From: JBHIFB01 sp046760905
Lineage (GTDB): Bacteria > Gemmatimonadota > CAZMKB01
DNA: 46,662 bases
Direction: 5' to 3'
Assembly (NCBI GenBank): GCA_046760905.1
Contig: JBHIFB010000004.1
Location: 1 to 46,662, forward strand
Positions within the stretch are counted from its first letter, which is position 1; each line of letters starts with the position of its first letter. The position numbers were made by a program, and so were the translations under genes. The notes under the pieces are model-generated. The model had not been told where the DNA came from, searched no databases, and saw only the letters and a list, made by a program, of their open reading frames with translations. Below are positions 1 through 8,632 of this stretch, in pieces.

Positions 1-309
1 CACGGAGTAGTCCTTCCCTGGCTCCAGGTCCAGTTTGCCCAGCACCTCTGCGATCCCGCTCATGAGTGGACTGCAGATTCCAGGACAGCGGTAGTATACC
101 AGGTTGAGGATCGTTGGTCTCTGGATGAGCTCATTCAAAGCAGCCCTGTCGCCGTTCTCATCGTAAAACGTGAGATCTAGAGGCACGAAATCACCCAGTT
201 TCTCGTCTATTCCGATCTCGACCGATTGGGCACTTTCCTGAGCGGGGCAGGTTAAGGGCCAAAGCAGCGTCAGGACTAAAACTAAAGCTTTGATGATAAT
301 ACGTATCAC
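1..309 (-). CDS. SCO1/SenC-type copper chaperone or thiol protein (partial, 3' end outside window)
   Basis: Reading the minus strand from a GTG at 309-307 gives 103 residues before the window edge. Residues 1-24 form a signal peptide (short basic start, long aliphatic core, then CPAQE). The mature part has the Sco1/SenC thioredoxin-like opening and the CxxxC copper/thiol motif in VYYRCPGICSP (Cys75 and Cys79), followed by a helix with PLMSG. Proteins of this family act in the periplasm in assembly of cytochrome oxidase CuA or as thiol reductases. The frame also stays open upstream to a TTG at about 357-355, but the GTG places the signal peptide at the very N-terminus, so I chose it. The later conserved His of the family lies outside the window and cannot be checked. 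Confidence 0.8.
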   Translation of the reverse strand, partial: MIRIIIKALVLVLTLLWPLTCPAQESAQSVEIGIDEKLGDFVPLDLTFYDENGDRAALNELIQRPTILNLVYYRCPGICSPLMSGIAEVLGKLDLEPGKDYSV

Positions 310-398
310 TTTTATACTTTGACTGGGATAGTTGCCTGAATCGTCTCTTAATCTCAAAAAATGAGCCAACCCAGGGCTCAAGCAAAAGGATCTAGAAA

Positions 399-635
399 TC
401 AGTCACAATCACAATCCGCAATTGAATTACAGTTTTTATAGTATACTTCGCTCGCTTTGTCAAGCTCTTGAAAAGAGGACTTTCCCCATTTTTCCTGGAA
501 CTTAAGGGCTCTAAGTTCCATAAACATTGAACCTAAGACTTTTGGTATTTCACAGTTACAGAAAGTAAGTTTAAATTTTTGGGTAAAGTCCTCCTTGAAA
601 ACACTCCCCTGATCACATACTGGATAAAATTTCAT
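399..635 (-). CDS. unrecognised small ORF carrying a repeated segment (possible element remnant)
   Basis: A 78-residue open frame starting at ATG 635, rich in Cys, Lys and Phe, with no signal peptide or membrane segment. I do not recognise a family. Its segment QKFKLTFCNC is echoed by QKFEISFCNC in a translated minus-strand frame at about 41560-41600, where no intact gene exists. This points to a dispersed repeat with some coding character rather than to an ordinary gene. It may equally be non-coding. Confidence 0.2.
   Translation of the reverse strand: MKFYPVCDQGSVFKEDFTQKFKLTFCNCEIPKVLGSMFMELRALKFQEKWGKSSFQELDKASEVYYKNCNSIADCDCD
552..583. repeat. dispersed repeat, copy A
   Basis: The 32-nt segment beginning acagttacagaaag matches 41567-41598 at 28 of 32 positions, in the same orientation, 41 kb apart. 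Both copies lie in intergenic DNA. The match is strongest over the first 14 nt, which are identical. Confidence 0.55.
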
Positions 636-1046
636 TTTTCACTATCTTATGTAATCAAACATGCCTGCTCACAAGACTTTTTACTCGGTATTAGAAAGAC
701 GTATTTGATAGTATCGTTTTTCGCCCTTATCTGAGGCTTTACCTGGTTGGCGATAAAAGTCGGCCTTGCTCGGGTATCGCCTTCGGGCTCTATTACTAGC
801 TTATCATGAAGATGCAAGTGACCAGGGTTTTTCTGCTGGTTATGCCACGCCAGTTATAGCAATGTTCCTCGGGTGGCGTTTCTCGGGGAAGTATTGACTT
901 TCAACTGGCCATGGTTAGGACATGTATGCTGGGGGGAATCAAACTTGCAAGCTAAAAGTAGGAGATTTCACGGACATTTGACACTGAATCAGGGAAGGCT
1001 TAAATTGATGAATCGTATTAGTTACTAAACGGGGGATTACGAGATC

Positions 1047-2819
1047 ATGAGATATCACAGACTGATTCTTATGTTTTTTCTTGCCTCTACAGTTGCCTGC
1101 TCCGGGGAGAAGAAAGAGCTTGGAGAACAGCGAGTCATCCCCTTCCCGGAAGACATGAGAGTTGTGAAAGACATGGATGTGGGAAAACCGGGCGGCAGGG
1201 TTATCTGTGCGATCACCAGCGACCCCAAGACATTCAATCCACTCCTGGTCAGTGAAACCTCCTCGGAGATAATCAACGCACTCATGTTCACGGGGTTGAT
1301 CGCATTCGATCAATATTCCCAAACCTTCGTACCGGCACTGGCGAAATCCTGGGAAGCGGAAGATCTCACATGGACCTTTCATCTCAGGAAGGGGGTGAGA
1401 TGGTCGGATGGCCACGCAATCACGGCCGATGATGTGCTCTTTTCCTTCGAAGTTCTGTATGACAGTATAATCCATCCTCCGGGAGCAGAGCTCCTCATGA
1501 TCGATGGGAAACAGATAAATGTGGAGAAGCTCGATTCCCTGACGGTTAGAATGAATCTACCAGGGAGGTACGGTCCCTTCATAGGGATGATAGGCGCACT
1601 GAGGATCCTCCCGAAGCATAAACTCGAGAACGCATACCTCAGTGGAGACTTCGAGTCAACCTGGGGAGTGGGTACTCCGCCCGAGGACATCGTCGTTTCC
1701 GGACCTTTCATGCTTGCGCAGTATGTTCCGAATGAGAAAGTTGTGCTTAAGAAGAATCCTCACTTCTGGCAACGTGATGTGGCAGGAGTACGTTTGCCGT
1801 ATCTGGATGAGGTGATATATGTGAGTGTCCAGGATGAGAATTCCGTGCTGCTCAAGTTTCAAGCCGGAGAGACCGACATGATACAGGACGGCTTTTCTCC
1901 CGACAACTACCAGATCCTTAAGGAAGGCGAACGGGAAGGGAACTATACCGTTTACGACATCGGGCCGAGGCTCGGTTCCACTCACCTCTGGTTCAATATG
2001 AATACCGGGACAAATCCCAAAACGGGCGATCCATACGTAAAGGCGCATAAACTGGAGTGGTTCACAGACGTCACTTTCAGGCGCGCAATCGCCCATGCCA
2101 TTGACAGGGAAGGCATCGTGAAGACGGTATTACATGGACGGGGGGTTCCTGTATGGGGGCCTGTTTCTCCGAACAACAAAGCCTGGTACAATCCTGATCT
2201 TGTAACCTATCCTTACGACCTCAAGACTGCGTCAAGGCTGCTTGCAAGGATGGGCTTCTGGGATCAGGACGACGATGGGATTCTTGAAGATAGGGATGGG
2301 AATGAACTGGAGTTCACACTTAATACTAATGCGAGCAACAATACCAGGGTGAAGATCGCCAATATCATTGCTGATGATCTGAAAAAACTCGGGGTAGGGG
2401 TGAATTTCGTTCCGATCGATTTCAATGATCTCATAACGAGAATACGAGAGACTTTCGACTATGAGGCGATGCTGCTTGCTCTCACCGAGGGTGTTCCTCC
2501 CGACCCAGTTATGGGATTGAACGTATTCCTTTCCTTTGGAGATACGCACCTTTGGTTCCCCAATCAGAAGACCCCGGCGACCCCGTGGGAAGCCGAGATC
2601 GACTCGCTCATGATGGCACAGGCGGTAACAGACGATCAGGCTCTCAGGAAGCAGGCGTTCGACAGGGTCCAGCGCATCATGAGTGAGCAGGTGCCTTTCA
2701 TCTTCCTTGTCAACAGAAACGAGTACGTTGCGGCAAGGAATTCACTCGGGAACATAAAACCGTCGATCATGGAGCCTTTTCTCCTTCATAACGCTGAACA
2801 GGTGTTCCTGAAGGATTAG
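1047..2819 (+). CDS. peptide-type ABC transporter substrate-binding lipoprotein (SBP_bac_5 family)
   Basis: 590 residues. An N-terminal lipoprotein signal ends in STVAC with Cys18 as lipidation site, so the mature protein should be anchored on the periplasmic side. The body has the DppA/OppA layout: GGRVICAITSDPKTFNPL near the N-terminus, SWEAEDLTWTFHLRKGVRWSDG (signature of family 5 binding proteins) near residue 105, and the C-terminal FNDLITRIRETFDYEAML region. Length is normal for the family. Start supported by GGGGGA at 1031-1036. Two permease genes follow within 45 bases, so the three form one operon for uptake of peptides or a similar ligand. Ligand specificity cannot be read from the sequence. 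Confidence 0.9.
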   Translation: MRYHRLILMFFLASTVACSGEKKELGEQRVIPFPEDMRVVKDMDVGKPGGRVICAITSDPKTFNPLLVSETSSEIINALMFTGLIAFDQYSQTFVPALAKSWEAEDLTWTFHLRKGVRWSDGHAITADDVLFSFEVLYDSIIHPPGAELLMIDGKQINVEKLDSLTVRMNLPGRYGPFIGMIGALRILPKHKLENAYLSGDFESTWGVGTPPEDIVVSGPFMLAQYVPNEKVVLKKNPHFWQRDVAGVRLPYLDEVIYVSVQDENSVLLKFQAGETDMIQDGFSPDNYQILKEGEREGNYTVYDIGPRLGSTHLWFNMNTGTNPKTGDPYVKAHKLEWFTDVTFRRAIAHAIDREGIVKTVLHGRGVPVWGPVSPNNKAWYNPDLVTYPYDLKTASRLLARMGFWDQDDDGILEDRDGNELEFTLNTNASNNTRVKIANIIADDLKKLGVGVNFVPIDFNDLITRIRETFDYEAMLLALTEGVPPDPVMGLNVFLSFGDTHLWFPNQKTPATPWEAEIDSLMMAQAVTDDQALRKQAFDRVQRIMSEQVPFIFLVNRNEYVAARNSLGNIKPSIMEPFLLHNAEQVFLKD

Positions 2820-2861
2820 AGGAGAGTTTGCAGTGATCCCTCTCCTGGAGAAGCATTCGAG

Positions 2862-3830
2862 ATGATACCCTTCATCTTGAGGAGACTCCTTCATGCCATT
2901 CCGCTCATTCTGCTAATCTGCCTGTTTTCTTTCTTCCTAATAGATATTGCCCCTGGAGATTTCCTCTCACAGATGTCACTAGATCCTCAGGTTTCTCAGC
3001 AGTCGATCGAGGCCATGCGAACCAGATTCGGCCTGGATAAGCCCTGGTATGTTCAATACTTCCTGTGGCTGAAAAATGTATTGCTCCACCTCGACTTCGG
3101 TCATTCGCTGTCATATAAAGTTCCGGTGTTCTCTCTCATAAAATCGAGGCTTTTCAATACCCTGCTGCTCACCCTCGCTGCGGCGTTTGTAACCTGGGTC
3201 ATGGCAATTCCATTCGGTATCCTCGCGGCATGGAAGCGCAATACATTCCTCGACCGGAGTCTCTCCGTCGTCTCCTATTTCGGACTCTCCATGCCCGAGG
3301 TGCTTTCGGCATTGCTCCTATTGTTCTTCGCCGCGAGGAGCGGATATTTCCCGACCGGTGGAATGCGAAGCATCGACCATGAGGCGATGAGCCTGGCGGG
3401 AAAGATGTTTGACATCCTACACCATCTGATGCTACCGGCTCTGGTTCTCGGCATAGTTCCAGTTGCAAGCAGGATGCGCCAGATGAGGGCGAACCTCCTC
3501 GAAGCACTCGGTGCAGACTATGTCACCTACGCCAGGGCGAAAGGGCTGCCTGAAAGGATTGTGGTACTAAGACATGCCCTGAGAGGCGCTCTCAATCCAA
3601 TGGTGACACTCTTCGGTTACACTATCGCATCGCTACTATCCGGCTCACTGCTCGTCGAGGTCATAATGTCATGGCCGGGTATCGGCAGGCTTACTGTCGA
3701 ATCACTAAAAGCTCAGGATCTCTATCTCACGATGGGTGCAGTATTAACCTCATCAGTCATGCTTATACTCGGGAATCTTCTCGCTGACCTTCTTCTGGCG
3801 CTTTTGGATCCGAGGATCCGGGAAAGATGA
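2862..3830 (+). CDS. ABC transporter permease, DppB/OppB type
   Basis: 322 residues. N-terminal RRLLHAIPLILLICLFSF transmembrane segment, then the periplasmic loop with the family phrase RFGLDKPWYVQYFLWL, and a five- or six-helix core. The cytoplasmic coupling (EAA) loop is seen as EALGADYVTYARAKGLPERIVV near residue 212. It follows the binding-protein gene by 42 bases and overlaps the next permease gene by four bases (ATGA), which indicates translational coupling. It would pair with the next protein as a heterodimeric membrane channel. No ATPase subunit is encoded in the window, so that must be supplied from elsewhere. Confidence 0.92.
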   Translation: MIPFILRRLLHAIPLILLICLFSFFLIDIAPGDFLSQMSLDPQVSQQSIEAMRTRFGLDKPWYVQYFLWLKNVLLHLDFGHSLSYKVPVFSLIKSRLFNTLLLTLAAAFVTWVMAIPFGILAAWKRNTFLDRSLSVVSYFGLSMPEVLSALLLLFFAARSGYFPTGGMRSIDHEAMSLAGKMFDILHHLMLPALVLGIVPVASRMRQMRANLLEALGADYVTYARAKGLPERIVVLRHALRGALNPMVTLFGYTIASLLSGSLLVEVIMSWPGIGRLTVESLKAQDLYLTMGAVLTSSVMLILGNLLADLLLALLDPRIRER

Positions 3831-4927
3831 GACGGAACGAAACCACCTCCAGCAATAATCCTGTGAGAAGTTCAAGTTCGGTTTTCTGGCGGAGGTTCAA
3901 AAAAAACAGGGTGTCAGTGGCTGGTCTTTTAATCATAGGACTCCTCTATTTTGCGTCGGTGTTCGCGGGTTTCATCGCACCATACAGCCAGTCCAGACAG
4001 AATCGAGAGTTATTCTACCACCCCCCGATGCGCATTCATTTCATAGATTCAAATGGGAAATTCCACCTCAGGCCGTTCGTTTACAGGACAGTTGTGGTTA
4101 ACGAGAGCATTCCAGAGTATGCCGAAGATATGAGTATCCGCTACCCGATAAGATTTCTGGTGCGAGGTGATGAATACAGCCTGTTTTTTGTTTTCAGAAG
4201 CACTCTTCACCTCTACGGTGTCGATGAGCCCGGGCGCATCTTTCTGCTGGGAACCGATGTCTTCGGCAGGGATATAGCGAGTCGACTGCTGTTCGGCTCA
4301 CAGATTTCCCTTTCCATCGGGATTGTCGGAATCATCCTCACATTTCTCCTCGGAATGATGATCGGGGGCATATCTGGATACTTCGGAGGTGTTGTGGATG
4401 TTGTCCTGATGAGAGTCACAGAACTCCTCATGTCCATTCCAACGCTTTATTTGATTCTGGCACTCAGAGCGACTATTCCTGCATCAGTGCCATCCACTCG
4501 GATGTATCTTATCATTGTGGTCATACTCTCATTGATTGGCTGGGCCAGTATTTCTAGGATAATCAGGGGAATGGTCCTATCGATAAGGGAGGAGGAATAT
4601 GTCCTGGCCGCCAAGGCCCTCGGTCTAGGTAGCATGAGAATCATAATTAGGCACATTCTTCCGAACACCTTCAGCTTCGTCATCGTAGCCGCTACCGTAA
4701 CCATACCAGGTTACATACTCGGAGAGGTGGCTCTCTCCTTCCTCGGGTTCGGGATCCAGGAGCCGCAATCGAGCTGGGGTCTGATGTTGAAGGAGGCACA
4801 GAGCATCCGGGTACTGACGTCATATCCATGGATTCTGGCACCGGGTTTCTTCATATTTATTACGGTACTCGCATTCAATTTCCTCGGTGATGGGCTGAGA
4901 GACATTCTCGACCCCAAGTATAGATAG
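3827..4927 (+). CDS. ABC transporter permease, DppC/OppC type, with enlarged periplasmic loop
   Basis: 366 residues. TM1 lies at about residues 31-48; the transport core starts at about residue 140 (LLGTDVFGRDIASRLLFG) and the coupling loop is EEYVLAAKALGLGSMRIIIRHI near 254. Between TM1 and the core there is a segment of roughly 90 residues (HPPMRIHFIDSNGKFHLRPF onward, to LHLYGVDEPGRIF) that is much longer than the same region in E. coli DppC and predicted to be periplasmic. It begins inside the stop codon of the upstream permease. The next gene is a separate enzyme, so the operon ends without DppD/DppF-like ATPases. Confidence 0.9.
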   Translation: MRRNETTSSNNPVRSSSSVFWRRFKKNRVSVAGLLIIGLLYFASVFAGFIAPYSQSRQNRELFYHPPMRIHFIDSNGKFHLRPFVYRTVVVNESIPEYAEDMSIRYPIRFLVRGDEYSLFFVFRSTLHLYGVDEPGRIFLLGTDVFGRDIASRLLFGSQISLSIGIVGIILTFLLGMMIGGISGYFGGVVDVVLMRVTELLMSIPTLYLILALRATIPASVPSTRMYLIIVVILSLIGWASISRIIRGMVLSIREEEYVLAAKALGLGSMRIIIRHILPNTFSFVIVAATVTIPGYILGEVALSFLGFGIQEPQSSWGLMLKEAQSIRVLTSYPWILAPGFFIFITVLAFNFLGDGLRDILDPKYR

Positions 4928-4996
4928 TATTCTGATTGCCTGCTGGCAAAGCATTGTGGAAGGCATAACGTTTATAATCTCGAACATGGATCTAAG

Positions 4997-6391
4997 ATGA
5001 TGAATATGAAACCCAGGGGCTTTCTAATCATAGCCGTCGTCTTGATCGCCGCCGGCTTCATCACGCTGACAGTCACCAGGGATAAGATCAATCTTGTACT
5101 TATTTCGATAGACACCCTCAGACCGGATCACCTCGGATGCTATGGATACGATCGTGACACGAGCCCAAACATGGATAGTATCGCACGTGAGGGAGCCATC
5201 TTTAAAACTGTGATAAGTCAATCCTCCTGGACACTCCCGGCGCATGCGACTCTTCTTACATCTACTTATCCATCGGTGCATGGAGTAACGAGGGACGACA
5301 AGGCACTCGACCCCAAACTCGTGACCCTGGCGGAGCTTTTGCGGGAAAATGGATACATGACCGCTGCCTTCACAGGCGGAGGTTACATGCACAAGCGCTT
5401 TGGCTTCTCACAGGGTTTTGAAGTGTACATGGACAGTTATGTCGATGCCCGGGGCTCCTATTCTCCATTCCTGGATGTACACTGGAGCTCATTCAGGTCC
5501 GTCCTTCTCAACTGGTTGAATGCTAATCACGACGAGCCGTTTTTCCTTTTCATCCATAGCTATGACGTGCATAAGCCGTATGACCCGCCTGCTGAATATG
5601 TGAGACGATTTTATCCTTCGTGCCGGGGTGAAATCATCACTTTCCTGGCGCATGATACGGTAGTTATCAAAGGGGTGGAAAATCCCGTGGTAAAGATTCC
5701 GGTTGACTCTCTTAGCTCCGGCGAAATTGATCACATCGTTGCTCATTACGATGCGGAAATACGTCTCGTCGATGAAGAGGTCGGTATACTCTTGGAAGCC
5801 CTTGAGAGATACGGTATCAAGGATGAGACCATGATCGTGATTACCTCCGACCACGGCGAGCAATTCCTGGAGCACGGAGGACTTGGTCACAGGAACACAC
5901 TCTTCGAGGAGGAACTCCGGGTGCCTCTGTTGATCAGATTTCCACCGTTTATCAAGCAGGGAACAGTAATCGAGGCACCGGTTGCGATTGTGGATATCAT
6001 GCCGACGCTGCTCGAGCTGATGAGGCTGAGGCGAGGTGATTTTGATGGTGAGAGTATCCTGCCTCTCTTGAAAGGGCAGCATCGACAGCCCCTGATAATA
6101 AGTGAGTATCAGGAAGGCGGTCTTGCATCAATCAGGGATGGTAGGTACAAACTCATCGTGTCGCAGGCTGATAGGTTACTGCATTTGTATGACATCATCG
6201 ATGACCCGGGGGAGCTGGCCGATATCGCTGCTAATCAACCGTATACTAGGGATAGGCTTTTTAACGAGTTGAGGGAGAGGATCGTAGAGCAGCGCCTTGA
6301 AGGAGAGAAATACAGGGGAGCCGAAGCCGGTGAAGCGGGTAAAGAGTACATTCAACAGCAGCTGAAAGCCTTGGGATATATCGAAGAGTGA
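4997..6391 (+). CDS. sulfatase-superfamily (alkaline phosphatase fold) hydrolase with Thr at the nucleophile position
   Basis: 464 residues. A single N-terminal membrane segment (residues 8-25) anchors or exports it. The metal site is visible: SIDTLRPDHLGCYGY (Asp39, Asp44) near the N-terminus and TSDHGEQFLEHGGLGHRN near residue 285. At the position where true sulfatases have CxPSR or SxPSR for formylglycine, this protein has T79-L-P-A-H, so it cannot carry formylglycine; Thr is the nucleophile in phosphoglycerol transferases and several phosphatases of the fold. The substrate may therefore be a phosphodiester or other anionic ester rather than a sulfate ester. The C-terminus ends QLKALGYIEE, a tail also found on the protein at 35847-37553. 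The shine-dalgarno is weak; ATG 4997 is the first in-frame start. Confidence 0.85.
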   Translation: MMNMKPRGFLIIAVVLIAAGFITLTVTRDKINLVLISIDTLRPDHLGCYGYDRDTSPNMDSIAREGAIFKTVISQSSWTLPAHATLLTSTYPSVHGVTRDDKALDPKLVTLAELLRENGYMTAAFTGGGYMHKRFGFSQGFEVYMDSYVDARGSYSPFLDVHWSSFRSVLLNWLNANHDEPFFLFIHSYDVHKPYDPPAEYVRRFYPSCRGEIITFLAHDTVVIKGVENPVVKIPVDSLSSGEIDHIVAHYDAEIRLVDEEVGILLEALERYGIKDETMIVITSDHGEQFLEHGGLGHRNTLFEEELRVPLLIRFPPFIKQGTVIEAPVAIVDIMPTLLELMRLRRGDFDGESILPLLKGQHRQPLIISEYQEGGLASIRDGRYKLIVSQADRLLHLYDIIDDPGELADIAANQPYTRDRLFNELRERIVEQRLEGEKYRGAEAGEAGKEYIQQQLKALGYIEE

Positions 6392-6455
6392 GAAGAGCTA
6401 CGTCTCACTGAAGTGTTCTAAAGAGATGGCCAGACATTTGTGAGAAGGAGCAGGG

Positions 6456-8423
6456 ATGGAAGAAAAGAGGGGCCTGAGCCCGGAAGCATACGAAGAAGTA
6501 CCCGGAGACAGCTACGTGCCTTACATACTCGATGGATCGGATATGATCGAATTCACCGTGAAGGCGCTTGTTCTGGGATCGATTTTCGGAATTCTCTTCG
6601 GAGCGGCGAATGCATACCTTGGTCTTAGGGTGGGACTCACCATCTCAACCTCCATCCCGGTCGCCGTTATGACGGTGGCCGTATTCCGGTCTATAGAACG
6701 ATTCATAGGTCCTTCGACGCTTCTTGAGAACAATATCGCCAAGACGGTGGGTTCGGCGAGTTCCTCACTCGCATCAGGAATTATTTTTACGATTCCCGCA
6801 CTTTTTCTCTGGGGGACGGATGCGGATATATGGACTGTTACGACTGTGGCGTTGGGGGGTGGAATACTCGGGGTGCTATTCATGGTTCCTCTAAGAAGGT
6901 TTCTGATAACCGGTGAGCATGGCCGCCTCCCTTACCCGGAGGGAACAGCTGCAGCAGAAGTTCTCGTCGCTGCGGAAATCGGAGGAACCCATGCGAAGAA
7001 TGTATTCACGGGAATGGGGATAGGAGCTTTCTATAAATGGTTGATGAGCGGGCTCAACCTCTGGAAAACGGAAGTGTCCCTCCGCATCCCTTTCATCAAG
7101 AAAGCCGAAGTCGGACTCGATGTGTCGCCGGCGCTTCTCGGCGTGGGCTACATCCTCGGATTCAGGATCGCGCTTATCATGGTCTCGGGCGGATTACTCG
7201 CGTGGCTGGGTCTCATACCGGCCATCGCCTATCTGTACGAAGGTGCGACGGAGCCTCTCTTTCCCGAGAAGTCGATACTCGTGGATAGCATGACCGCACA
7301 CATGATCTGGACCAGGTACATAAGGTATGTAGGAGCAGGGGCGGTGGCGTCCGCAGGGATAATCACTCTGATACGGTCGATACCGACAATGGTGAGTTCC
7401 TTCAGGATCGGCCTGAAGGGGGTGATGCGGAGGATGAATTCTACCACTGTCACTATCGAGGAAAGAAGAACGCAGGCCGATCTTTCCCTCGTGAAGGTAC
7501 TTGTTGGTATTGCCATTATAACGATATTTCTGGCACTCACCCCGACTGTGTTCGGTTTCCTCGGTGGTTTCTCGAGGCGCCTTGTAGCATCGATCCTCGT
7601 GGCTATCTTCGCCTTTTTCTTCACAACGGTATCGGCAAGGATCGTGGGGCTCGTTGGTGTAACATCGAATCCAACATCCGGGATGATCATCGCCACACTT
7701 ATCTGTACGAGCCTGGTCTTCGTTATCATGGGCTTCGATGGACTCGTCGGAAAGGTTGCGATACTCCTGATCGGTGCCGTCGTGGGTGTTTCCGCATCGA
7801 TTGCTGGTGACACCTCGCAGGACCTTAAAACCGGCTTCCTGCTCGGTGCGACACCCCACCGTCAGCAGGTAGGGGAACTCGTGGGGGTACTAACAACCGC
7901 GTTTTTCGTCGCAGGAAGTGTCCTGATGCTCGAGAGACAGTATGGATTCGGCTCGGTAGAGCTTCCGGCCCCTCAGGCTAACATGATGAAGCTTGTAATC
8001 GATGGGGTGCTCGAAGCCGAGATTCCATGGAGACTCGTCCTCCTCGGTATCGGGATTACGCTTATCGTGGAGATTATGAAGCTTCCATCGCTGGCTTTTG
8101 CTGTGGGAGTATACCTGCCGGTTTCAACAATGACGCCGCTTTTCGTTGGCGGTCTTGTAAGGAGAATCATCGAGAGCCGTGCTGGAGACGATCTGGAGCT
8201 GATAAGGAAAAGGCGTGAAAAGGGCATTCTTTACGGCTCGGGTCTCGTTGGCGGGGACGGATTGGTGGGTGTCGGTATAGCATTCTGGGCGGGTGCCTTC
8301 GGCATTCCTGAGGGATTCGGAACAGCCTGGGCAGGGGGATTGGCAGGCATCATACCGCTTGTGTTCTTCATGTTGCTCGTCTATCTACTTGTGAGAAGCA
8401 CAAGAGAAGATGCTGCTGTTTGA
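6456..8423 (+). CDS. OPT family oligopeptide transporter
   Basis: 655 residues, highly hydrophobic with around 14-16 predicted membrane segments. The N-terminal hallmark of bacterial OPT proteins is present: FGAANAYLGLRVGLTISTSIPVAV near residue 50, and LPYPEGTAAAEVL near 158. Later parts include TSNPTSGMIIATLI and AGDTSQDLKTGFLLGATPHRQQ. Members import peptides or metal chelates using the proton gradient. The start at 6456 is preceded by GAAGGAG. A second, divergent OPT gene lies at 27581-29581. The gene stands alone downstream of the sulfatase-like gene. Confidence 0.92.
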   Translation: MEEKRGLSPEAYEEVPGDSYVPYILDGSDMIEFTVKALVLGSIFGILFGAANAYLGLRVGLTISTSIPVAVMTVAVFRSIERFIGPSTLLENNIAKTVGSASSSLASGIIFTIPALFLWGTDADIWTVTTVALGGGILGVLFMVPLRRFLITGEHGRLPYPEGTAAAEVLVAAEIGGTHAKNVFTGMGIGAFYKWLMSGLNLWKTEVSLRIPFIKKAEVGLDVSPALLGVGYILGFRIALIMVSGGLLAWLGLIPAIAYLYEGATEPLFPEKSILVDSMTAHMIWTRYIRYVGAGAVASAGIITLIRSIPTMVSSFRIGLKGVMRRMNSTTVTIEERRTQADLSLVKVLVGIAIITIFLALTPTVFGFLGGFSRRLVASILVAIFAFFFTTVSARIVGLVGVTSNPTSGMIIATLICTSLVFVIMGFDGLVGKVAILLIGAVVGVSASIAGDTSQDLKTGFLLGATPHRQQVGELVGVLTTAFFVAGSVLMLERQYGFGSVELPAPQANMMKLVIDGVLEAEIPWRLVLLGIGITLIVEIMKLPSLAFAVGVYLPVSTMTPLFVGGLVRRIIESRAGDDLELIRKRREKGILYGSGLVGGDGLVGVGIAFWAGAFGIPEGFGTAWAGGLAGIIPLVFFMLLVYLLVRSTREDAAV

Positions 8424-8452
8424 GATCATTGAAGTTTTATCAGTTCACCAAC

Positions 8453-8632
8453 TCAATAAAGGATACGCATGAAGACCTCTTTCTGTAGATCTAATCCGAT
8501 GGCCCGATGCTCCCGAATAACAAAATCGGTGCACACGCCTATACTGTCTGGAACATCGCCATCCGGATACTTACCCCATGGAGGCTGCTTGCCCGCGGCA
8601 TCACGTGCAAACTGTTTTATGCGGCTCTCACT
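8453..8632 (-). pseudogene. fragment of a DUF1287-type gene
   Basis: A minus-strand frame of about 59 residues reads ...QFARDAAGKQPPWGKYPDGDVP then DSIGVCTDFVIREHRAIGLDL and stops at 8455-8453. GDVPxxxGVCTDxVIRxxRxxGxDLQ is the core signature of DUF1287 proteins, normally about 200 residues with a signal peptide. Here there is no start codon, the upstream half is gone, and the frame ends about ten residues past the signature. It abuts the stop codon of the next minus-strand gene (8628). I read it as a truncated remnant left by rearrangement in the accessory stretch. Confidence 0.65.

Larger units (their letters stand above)
310..1046. other. long intergenic region with decayed or repeat sequence
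   Basis: These 737 bases between divergent genes hold no gene I can name. Two adjoining minus-strand open frames stand out: 853-647 (68 codons, no ATG or GTG start) and 635-399. The second contains a 32-nt segment that recurs at 41567-41598. They may be remnants of a dispersed element. No convincing sigma70 promoter was found for the gene at 1047; a TTGACT at 894-899 lacks a good -10 partner. Confidence 0.4.

Noticed and set aside
894..922. sigma70 promoter for the binding-protein operon
   Set aside because: TTGACT is acceptable but no -10 element of reasonable match lies at 16-18 bases.
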